From the NCBI GenBank assembly GCA_945873015.1, contig CAMCBY010000154.1:1-8486 (forward strand): a stretch of DNA of 8,486 bases. Reading direction: 5' to 3'. Shown piece by piece: positions 1 to 5,768 of the stretch (positions are counted from its first letter, which is position 1; the number at the start of each line of letters is the position of its first letter). The notes beneath the pieces were generated by a model. It was not told the DNA's origin, made no database searches, and worked only from the letters and a program-made list of their open reading frames with translations. Source of the stretch: Klebsiella pneumoniae. Lineage in GTDB: Bacteria > Pseudomonadota > Gammaproteobacteria > Ga0077536. Made by a program: the position numbers and the translations under genes.

Positions 1-148
1 CGTGCTGATTCGTCTGCAGGCACGTGGCACCTTACGTGCCAAAGGCCGCGCGATCGTGATGTTGAACGGCACTCAGCAGCGCGACATGCCCACGCCCAGC
101 ATGCCAGCGATGGAATACCGCTCAAGCATGACCAGCGCGCGCCTCTAA
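1..148 (+). CDS. C-terminal end of an unidentified protein (5' truncated by window edge)
   Basis: An open frame enters from the left edge (first full codon at base 2) and ends at TAA 146-148, giving 48 visible residues. The tail is basic and fairly polar (it contains RLQARGTLRAKGRAIVML and ends MEYRSSMTSARL), with no transmembrane segment. I do not recognise a family from this fragment. It lies on the same strand as ydbH, 60 nt upstream of that start. The TATAAT box in the gap suggests ydbH has its own promoter, although read-through is possible. The coding call rests on the open frame reaching the edge and on the stop lying just before a promoter-like leader. A chance open frame in GC-rich DNA cannot be excluded. 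Confidence 0.45.
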   Translation, partial: VLIRLQARGTLRAKGRAIVMLNGTQQRDMPTPSMPAMEYRSSMTSARL

Positions 149-161
149 ATCGAGGCAGTCA

Positions 162-167
162 TATAAT
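162..167 (+). promoter_or_regulatory. Candidate -10 box (TATAAT) of the ydbH-ynbE-ydbL operon
   Basis: A perfect TATAAT lies in the 60-nt gap before ydbH, in a locally AT-richer patch of otherwise GC-rich sequence. Transcription would start near base 174, giving a leader of about 35 nt. No good -35 hexamer lies 16-18 nt upstream (139-145 reads gcgcctc), and there is no TG extended -10 dinucleotide. The promoter would therefore be weak or activator-dependent. This is inferred from the consensus match and position only. Confidence 0.45.
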
Positions 168-208
168 TCGAGCTTTGCGCGCGCGCCGGACGCGCTTACG
201 CTGGCACC

Positions 209-2905
209 ATGCGCTTGCTGTTCTTTTTGAAGCCCCCTCTGGCTGCACGCTGGCCGCGCAGCACAGCCGTCATACTCGTGTCGCTCGTGCTGCTGGCATT
301 GTTATGGCTGGCACGCGCGCCCCTCGCCGCGCGTTTCGCGGAGCGAGCGCTGGCGAGCCGCGGTTTGGGTGCGGCAGATGTTGAAATATTCAATCTTTCG
401 CCCAGCCACGCCACCCTCGCCCTGCGCGGTTCTGCGCTCGGCGAGATTGCGCGCATGGAACTCGATTACCGTCTCTCACTCGCAGCCGGCGTGCAGGTAG
501 AACGCGTGCGGATAAGCGGCGCGCGTCTGCAACTCGCGTGGCGCGATGGTCAGTGGTGGCCACTACCCGGCAGTAGCAGCAGCGGCGACGCGCCGCTGCC
601 CGCACTTGCCCTGCAACTCGACGATGTGCGCGTGAGTCTGCGCGTGGGCGCCGAACTGCTGCACGTGCGCGTTGATGGTAGCGCGAGCAACACCCCCGCT
701 CTGATGGCGCAACTACGTTTTGCACTGGGCGCGCGCCACGGGCAGATAGAAGGCACGCTCAACGTACAGCCCGAGGTCGACGGCAGCATCAACGCTCAAC
801 TCGGGCTCGCCGAGGGTCACCTCACCATCGGCTCATATAGCGTGGAGAGCCTGCGCGGTGAACTCGCCGCACGCAGCGGCCCACACGGGCTCGAACATCT
901 GGCCGGCGGTTTCAGTGCAACCGAGGTGCGCAGCAAAGATCAGCGTTGGGGCGCAGTAACATTGGCCATTTCGCGACCCGCGGCCGACGCCGTCCAAGTC
1001 GCGCTGCGCGCCAACGCACTGCAATCTGACCTGCGTCTCGATGGCGTCGGCGCTGGCGCGCCGCGCGCGCTGACCCTCGATGCCAAACTCGATGCGCGGA
1101 TGCTTGCCGCGCTGCTGCCGGGCGTGGACAGTGCCGCCGGTCACGTCAACCTGCACGTCCGCACACAATTGCCGGAACCGCGGAACGCGCTCGACGAATG
1201 GCTGCAGCGCGCGCAACTTCAAGCCTCTCTTGCGCTAAAGGCCGAACATATTCACCTGCACGATGGCGCCCACCTCACCGGCGTATCGGCCGAGGTGAAC
1301 TGCGCCACTGCCACCGGCACACTCACCTGCACAAGTGCCGAGGGTCTCAAGGCGCAGACAATGATGCCCGTCGCAGCGGGTGGCGCTGCTGACCGTGCGC
1401 CCACGGTCAGCACCTCACTGGCGCTCAACGCGCGTGACGGCGCGCCCTTGCTCACACTCAGCAACGACAAAGCAGCGACGAAGCTGGCACTCGCCGCTGA
1501 GCTCACCTCGCGCAACGCCACACTCGCCCTGCGTGCGCCCCTCACCGCGCGCGTGACGCTGGCGACGCCATCCGTGACGGCACCATTACGCAGCGGCAAT
1601 TTTGATATTGAAGGCGGCATTGACGCTGAGCGTCCGCTCGGCGAGGCGTGGCTCGCGCCGGCTTTTCAATTGAAAGGCGATTTCCGCGCCGATCTCAATA
1701 CGCGTGCACTGACAGCACTCACCATCACCGACGGCGAGATTAAGCTCGCGCGTCAGGCCTGGAGCGCAACCAACCTGCGCGCCCGCTATGCCGCCGGTGC
1801 AGCGCCTGGCCTGACGGTCTCCATCGGGCAATTGCGCAATACACAAACGCCGGCACGAGTGGCACCGTTGACCGCGAACCTCGAGGCACGCATGACAGGC
1901 GGGCAGACCCTTTTCGAAGCGATACTGCGCGACTTCGAGGGGCAATTCGAAGCCCGAGTGAAGGGTCAACATCAACACACCGATGGCGCTGGTGAAGCGC
2001 AACTGACACTCAAACCGATCAAAATCGCCAACGCCGATCAAGTGCGCGCATTGTTACCCGCAGCAGCAGCCGATCTGCGCGATGCGCGCGGCGAACTGTC
2101 GGCCAGCGGTGCTGTGCAATGGAACAAGAGCGGCCAACACAGCCAACTATCGTTTGGCCTGCACGAACTCGCCTTCAGCACCGCGACGCTGAAAGTCGAA
2201 CAGCTCAACGCGGCGCTCGCGCTCGACAACCTGGCGCCGCTGCACAGCGCGGCCGGCCAGACCTTAAGCGCCCGACTTGAATTGCCGACGCTCAAACAAG
2301 TGCCCGTGACCCTCCGCTTTCAGGTCGCCGACCGACATGTACGTCTCGAATACGCCCGCGCCGACATGTTTGACGGTGCGTTTGAAGTTCACGACGGCGA
2401 TATCGACATCTCGAGCGGCGCGACGCGTATGGACGTCGAGGTGGTGAACGTCGATCTGGCGTCGGCCTTCACGGTCTTGAATCTTGAACAACTGAAGGGC
2501 AGCGGTCGTCTCGCCGGTCGCCTGCCCCTGCGTTTTGAAAACCGGCATATTGCCGTCGTCAATGGTGAACTGGCCGCCAACGGCCCGGGGGTGGTGCAGC
2601 TCGGCGCGAACGCCGTCACTGATCAACTCAAAACCCACGGCGCGGACGTTGAACTCGCGTTCCGCGCGCTGTCGGATTTTCATTACCGCAGTCTTGCCAT
2701 CAGTGCCGACAAACCCTTGCTCGGCGCCGGCAAGGCCTTGTTCCATCTCGAAGGCGAAAGTCCGGCGGTGATGAGTGGCCAGCCATTCGTATTCAATATC
2801 AGCCTCGAGACCGATTTTGATTATCTCGCGGCGCTGCTGCTGCAACTGTCCGGCATCACCAGCAGTGCGCTCGGTTGGGGAGCGGGCGAACTACTCAAAC
2901 CATGA
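209..2905 (+). CDS. ydbH: YdbH-type AsmA-like intermembrane phospholipid transport protein
   Basis: This 898-aa protein is close to the roughly 880 aa of E. coli YdbH. A basic N-terminus is followed by one transmembrane anchor (about residues 18-36, rich in Val/Leu/Ile/Ala). The rest is a long periplasmic region of alternating hydrophobic and polar residues, typical of the beta-groove fold of AsmA-like/TamB/YdbH proteins. The C-terminus (DFDYLAALLLQLSG, then GWGAGELLKP) has the amphipathic, YdbH-like ending. In E. coli, YdbH acts with YhdP and TamB in moving glycerophospholipids to the outer membrane and binds the lipoprotein YnbE. The identification rests mainly on the downstream ynbE and ydbL genes, which complete the known trio, plus length and topology. 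The start at 209 is chosen because it places the anchor at the N-terminus. Its ribosome binding site is poor. The stop overlaps an ATG at 2902. Several long antisense frames across this gene are GC-driven shadows. Confidence 0.88.
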   Translation: MRLLFFLKPPLAARWPRSTAVILVSLVLLALLWLARAPLAARFAERALASRGLGAADVEIFNLSPSHATLALRGSALGEIARMELDYRLSLAAGVQVERVRISGARLQLAWRDGQWWPLPGSSSSGDAPLPALALQLDDVRVSLRVGAELLHVRVDGSASNTPALMAQLRFALGARHGQIEGTLNVQPEVDGSINAQLGLAEGHLTIGSYSVESLRGELAARSGPHGLEHLAGGFSATEVRSKDQRWGAVTLAISRPAADAVQVALRANALQSDLRLDGVGAGAPRALTLDAKLDARMLAALLPGVDSAAGHVNLHVRTQLPEPRNALDEWLQRAQLQASLALKAEHIHLHDGAHLTGVSAEVNCATATGTLTCTSAEGLKAQTMMPVAAGGAADRAPTVSTSLALNARDGAPLLTLSNDKAATKLALAAELTSRNATLALRAPLTARVTLATPSVTAPLRSGNFDIEGGIDAERPLGEAWLAPAFQLKGDFRADLNTRALTALTITDGEIKLARQAWSATNLRARYAAGAAPGLTVSIGQLRNTQTPARVAPLTANLEARMTGGQTLFEAILRDFEGQFEARVKGQHQHTDGAGEAQLTLKPIKIANADQVRALLPAAAADLRDARGELSASGAVQWNKSGQHSQLSFGLHELAFSTATLKVEQLNAALALDNLAPLHSAAGQTLSARLELPTLKQVPVTLRFQVADRHVRLEYARADMFDGAFEVHDGDIDISSGATRMDVEVVNVDLASAFTVLNLEQLKGSGRLAGRLPLRFENRHIAVVNGELAANGPGVVQLGANAVTDQLKTHGADVELAFRALSDFHYRSLAISADKPLLGAGKALFHLEGESPAVMSGQPFVFNISLETDFDYLAALLLQLSGITSSALGWGAGELLKP

Positions 2906-2976
2906 GCTCGGCGCTTCTCGTCACCACGCAACTGCAGTATGGTCTGGGCACCATGATCAGACATAACGAGGCCATC

Positions 2977-3186
2977 GTGAAAACACCTGACGCATTACGG
3001 CGCGGTGCATTGCTGACAACGATGCTGGCCGCTGGTCTTGTCACCCTCGGCTGCACGCCGACCGTGAAAGTCGAAGCGCCGAAAGAACCCATCACCATCA
3101 ATCTCAATATCAAGCTCGATGCCGATGTGCGCGTCAAACTCGAACAACAGGCGAAAGACGACGTCGCCACCAAAGCCATTTTCTGA
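2977..3186 (+). CDS. ynbE: YnbE-family outer-membrane lipoprotein
   Basis: The predicted 69-aa lipoprotein has a basic n-region (K2, R8, R9), a hydrophobic stretch, and a lipobox LVTLGC with the lipidated Cys at residue 26. The mature part begins CTPTVKVEAPKEPITINLNI, closely matching E. coli YnbE, and continues in alternating beta-strand pattern (KLDADVRVKLEQ). In E. coli, YnbE monomers stack at the outer membrane and extend the YdbH groove to complete the bridge. I chose the GTG at 2977 because CGAGG lies 5 nt upstream and the signal peptide is then a normal 26 residues. The total is also near the E. coli length of about 61. In-frame ATGs at 2902 (overlapping the ydbH stop, 94 aa) and 2953 (77 aa) are alternatives and would leave unusually long leaders. 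It is followed 10 nt later by ydbL. Confidence 0.88.
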   Translation: MKTPDALRRGALLTTMLAAGLVTLGCTPTVKVEAPKEPITINLNIKLDADVRVKLEQQAKDDVATKAIF

Positions 3187-3196
3187 GGTGCTCATC

Positions 3197-3562
3197 ATGA
3201 CGCTGCCCCTGCCCCGCCCGTTCCTGAACAAATTCCGTGTATCGCTGTGCGCGAGCTTCAGCCTGCTGCTCGTGGCGAGCGTGCAGGCCGAACAACGTCC
3301 GCTCGACGCGCCGCGTGCGCAGGGCCTGATAGGTGAACGTTTCGACGGTTTTGCGGTGGTGCATGACACCCAGGCCGGCGCCGGCGTACAAGCGCTGGTC
3401 ACGAACACCAATAACGAACGTCGCAAGGTGTATGAAAAACAGGCGGGCGCAAGCAATGCGCCGGTGGCCGAAGTCGGCAAGATTTACGCAGGTGAAATTC
3501 GCCAGAAAGCGCCGGCCGGCACCTGGTTCCAGGGCGCCGACGGACGCTGGTCGCAGAAATAA
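3197..3562 (+). CDS. ydbL: YdbL-family (DUF1318) periplasmic protein
   Basis: This 121-aa protein has a cleavable signal peptide: basic start, hydrophobic core SLCASFSLLLVASVQA, likely cleavage after VQA near residue 31. The mature domain shows the DUF1318/YdbL pattern: GLIGERFDGFAVV, then VTNTNNERRKVYEKQA, and a C-terminal APAGTWF...GRWSQK. In E. coli, YdbL is the periplasmic third member of the YdbH-YnbE-YdbL set and appears to control YnbE assembly like a chaperone. The ATG at 3197 is preferred over the in-frame upstream start at 3119, which lies inside ynbE. It has GAGGTG 6 nt upstream, overlapping the ynbE stop, and gives a clean signal peptide. This is the last gene of the operon, followed by a hairpin and the convergent sensor gene. 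Confidence 0.88.
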   Translation: MTLPLPRPFLNKFRVSLCASFSLLLVASVQAEQRPLDAPRAQGLIGERFDGFAVVHDTQAGAGVQALVTNTNNERRKVYEKQAGASNAPVAEVGKIYAGEIRQKAPAGTWFQGADGRWSQK

Positions 3563-3570
3563 TCGCAGCC

Positions 3571-3616
3571 CACGCTGCGCGCGCGTTTGCCGCTGGTTTA
3601 ACGCGCGCGCTGCGTG
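3571..3616. terminator. GC-rich hairpin between convergent operons, probable bidirectional terminator
   Basis: Left arm cacgctgcgcgcgcgtt (3571-3587) and right arm aacgcgcgcgctgcgtg (3600-3616) pair at 16 of 17 positions (one T-T mismatch), with a 12-nt loop. The hairpin begins 8 nt after the ydbL stop. Its right arm covers the stop and last codons of the sensor gene on the other strand. No clear T-run follows on either side, so it is a non-canonical intrinsic terminator, or a structure that protects 3' ends. Position between two converging operons is the main support for function. Confidence 0.5.
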
Positions 3617-5439
3617 ATATCGAGCCCGACGCCCAACACGCCGCAGAATAAACCCGCGGCATCAAACATCGGTTCGCCGCTCAAGGTATAACGGCGCTCA
3701 CGCCCATCGTTCTGTACGGCCACACATTCGAAATCGCAGAATGACCATTGCGCGACTATCTCCGCCTGTAGTCGCGCCCATTCGTCGGCTGCAACACGCA
3801 GATGCGGCAATTCCCACAGGCGTTTGCCGATGATTTCGCCGCCGGCATCGATAGAACAGGCACTGCTCTCAACAAAACGCAGTTCGCTGTCGAGTTGCCA
3901 CTGCCAGTCGCAGGCCAGCGCGGTGTAGCGACGATAACGCTGTTCACTGTCGATCAAACGGCGCTTTTCGGCCTCGCGCCGCAGAAAATGTCCGAGCAGC
4001 TTGCCGATGGTCGCGACCGCGCGCAGTCCGTGCTCGTCCAGCTCCGTGAGTTCCTCGCGACTGCCGAACACCAACACACCGTCCAGCGCGCCATCGACAC
4101 CCACCGGACAGATGAACAGACCGCGCAGCCCGACTTCATGCGGCAAAGCCGCCCCATGACGCACATCATGGTGAGCATCGCTCACCCACACCGGTTGTTT
4201 GGCGCGGCACACGCGCCCAGCGAGGCCTGCGTCGGCGCGAAAACGACCGATAGGCGAGCGCGCCAGAAACGCTTCTACCTCGCTCGCGCGCGCATGACTC
4301 CATTTCGCGACATGGCCAAGCGAGGCGCTAGCCACATCGTGCTCGAAGTATTGCCCACAGTCCCAGTGCCGCGCTTCGCACACCGCCGCCAGTACCGCCT
4401 GCAGGGCCGCTGCGGTGTCCGGCGCTTGCGCCAGGCTCACCGCGACGGTGCTCTCGAGCGTCTGCCAGCGGGTATTGCTGTGCTGCTCGGTGATGTCTTC
4501 ATGCACCAGCATGAGCATCGCCTGGGTATCATCGGCGCTGTGCACTGCACTCACCGACACCATCACACAGCGCGGTCCGGCAGCGGCTCGAAAATGATGT
4601 TCGCAGCGAAACAAGCTGCGCTCGCCGCGCCGTACCTGGGCAAGACCGGCGGCAAACGGCTCAGCGTCTATCGGCAGCAGCGCCGGCTGCTCACGACAGG
4701 CATCGCGATACAGACTGCCGAGCGCCACGCCGCCCGCGCCGAGGTCTGACCATTCACGCCAGGCGTGATTGCCCGCTACCACACGGTCATCGCCGTCGAG
4801 CAGGCAGACCGGCCATGCCAACGCATCGAGTGTCGCGTATTCAAAGGCCAGGCTCGTGCCCAGTTGGCTCTCGATTTGTCCGCGCGCCGTGATCTCGCGC
4901 GTGACGCCACGAAAACCGCGAAAGCAGCCATCGTTATCGAAGCGCGGTTCACCGCTCAAGCTCAAATGACGCAGCGCGCCATCGCCGTCACGCTGGGTGA
5001 GTTCAAGGTCGCGAAATACGATACGTTGCGCGATTTGCCGCATGAGCTTGTTGGCAGCATCTGCCGGCTCGCCCTCAAAACGGAGTTCTGAAGGCAGTCG
5101 CCCGCGGGTGTCCTCGCACCGCGCAGCACCAATCGCGAGCCCGCTACACACCTTGAAGCGGCCGTCCTCATCCTGTTCCCAATAACCATCGGAGGCGAGC
5201 TCGATCAGGCCATGAAACTGGTGCTTCTGTTTGAGCAATGCGACTTGCGCGGCGGGCAGAAGGATGGCCTGCCCGCTGTCTGCGTCGAGGATGGCATCAA
5301 CTTCACCGGCCATGATCGCGCGCCGCTCGCGGGTGCCGGGCACCAGTTGCAGAATGCGCGCCTCGAAGCGCGGCGCCTTGTGCGGTGGTGCGCCATCCGT
5401 GACTGGCGTGGGTGGTTTGGGAAGATAACGTTTGTTCAT
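3598..5439 (-). CDS. PAS-PAS-GAF-PAS sensory protein without output domain, third gene of the kai operon
   Basis: The protein has 613 aa and no signal peptide or transmembrane segment, so it is cytoplasmic. Residues 38-65 carry a conserved-looking motif (RRAIMAGEVDAILDADSG, then AILLPAAQ), which I recall preceding PAS domains in some proteobacterial sensors. PAS1 spans about 74-187 (ASDGYWEQDEDGRF to LSGEPRFDNDGCFRG and REIT). PAS2 spans about 197-317 (WPVCLLDGDDRVV to VHEDITEQ). A GAF domain spans about 325-486 (VLAAVCEARHWDCGQYF, GLAGRVCRAKQPVWVSD, GLRGLFICPV, LDGVLVFGS). PAS3 spans about 500-611 (ACDWQWQLDSELRFVES to GEPMFDAAGLFCG and LDIT). PAS1 and PAS3 resemble each other and may be duplicates. 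The protein stops at DITQRAR, where a linker helix to a kinase or GGDEF domain would normally begin. Its ATG overlaps the kaiB stop (ATGA) and has no good ribosome binding site, which suggests translational coupling. I infer that it feeds a redox, ligand or light signal to KaiBC, or pairs with a partner elsewhere. No ligand can be assigned. Confidence 0.85.
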   Translation of the reverse strand: MNKRYLPKPPTPVTDGAPPHKAPRFEARILQLVPGTRERRAIMAGEVDAILDADSGQAILLPAAQVALLKQKHQFHGLIELASDGYWEQDEDGRFKVCSGLAIGAARCEDTRGRLPSELRFEGEPADAANKLMRQIAQRIVFRDLELTQRDGDGALRHLSLSGEPRFDNDGCFRGFRGVTREITARGQIESQLGTSLAFEYATLDALAWPVCLLDGDDRVVAGNHAWREWSDLGAGGVALGSLYRDACREQPALLPIDAEPFAAGLAQVRRGERSLFRCEHHFRAAAGPRCVMVSVSAVHSADDTQAMLMLVHEDITEQHSNTRWQTLESTVAVSLAQAPDTAAALQAVLAAVCEARHWDCGQYFEHDVASASLGHVAKWSHARASEVEAFLARSPIGRFRADAGLAGRVCRAKQPVWVSDAHHDVRHGAALPHEVGLRGLFICPVGVDGALDGVLVFGSREELTELDEHGLRAVATIGKLLGHFLRREAEKRRLIDSEQRYRRYTALACDWQWQLDSELRFVESSACSIDAGGEIIGKRLWELPHLRVAADEWARLQAEIVAQWSFCDFECVAVQNDGRERRYTLSGEPMFDAAGLFCGVLGVGLDITQRAR

Positions 5440-5762
5440 TTAATACCCATTGCGCGCAGCACGCTGTTGCGGTCATTCAGATTACCGATGATGCGCACCG
5501 CCGGATGTACGCTGGTCACCGCGAGACTCGGCGTCACCAGCACCCCGTCGGCGAGGGCGCGCAGGGGTGAGTTGAGCACATCGACGACTTCGAGTTGAAA
5601 GCGACCAATCAGAAACTCATCGCAGATAGTTGCCAGATTATCGATGGCCAATTGCGAATTAGGGGCGTTACCTGCGATATACAGACACAGGTCGAGTTTG
5701 TTGTCCGTGGCTCCGGTGATACGCCGGGGTCGCGCTTTCGCGCTGGGCGGTTTTTTGCTCAT
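5436..5762 (-). CDS. kaiB: KaiB-family circadian clock protein
   Basis: This 108-aa thioredoxin-like KaiB protein has LCLYIAGNAPNSQLAIDNL (residues 25-43, matching the LYVAGNTPNS region of cyanobacterial KaiB), then FQLEVVDVLNSP, a VTPSL loop with the conserved proline (P78), and VRIIGNLNDRNSVL near the end. G93 and D97 match the Gly and second Asp of the fold-switch region; the first Asp there is Asn95 by alignment. In cyanobacteria, KaiB changes fold and binds the KaiC CI ring. Two features differ from the roughly 102-aa Synechococcus protein: a basic N-terminal extension of about 20 residues, and a C-terminus that stops soon after NDRNSVL, without the usual acidic tail. The ribosome binding site AAGAGG overlaps the kaiC stop, only 2 nt from the ATG. 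The gene lies 6 nt after kaiC and overlaps the sensor gene by 4 nt. Confidence 0.93.
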   Translation of the reverse strand: MSKKPPSAKARPRRITGATDNKLDLCLYIAGNAPNSQLAIDNLATICDEFLIGRFQLEVVDVLNSPLRALADGVLVTPSLAVTSVHPAVRIIGNLNDRNSVLRAMGIK

Positions 5763-5768
5763 CGCCTC

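Noticed and set aside
2264..2845. 193-codon open frame on the - strand inside ydbH
   Set aside because: The ydbH frame is continuous and followed by its operon partners. The antisense product has no family signature.
3119..3196. Upstream start for ydbL inside ynbE
   Set aside because: It would add 26 residues ahead of a clean signal peptide and overlap the conserved ynbE frame. The ATG at 3197 has a good ribosome binding site.
3598..3612. Frameshift or premature stop removing a kinase domain from the sensor gene
   Set aside because: Only 35 nt separate this stop from the ydbL stop, and the sequence beyond it is the well-defined ydbL gene, so no kinase remnant exists here. Loss by an old deletion remains possible but leaves no trace.
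3802..4749. Long open frame (315 codons) on the + strand, antisense to the PAS/GAF gene
   Set aside because: It lies wholly inside a gene with clear PAS and GAF domains on the other strand. Its translation shows no recognisable domain, and GC-rich DNA commonly gives such shadow frames.
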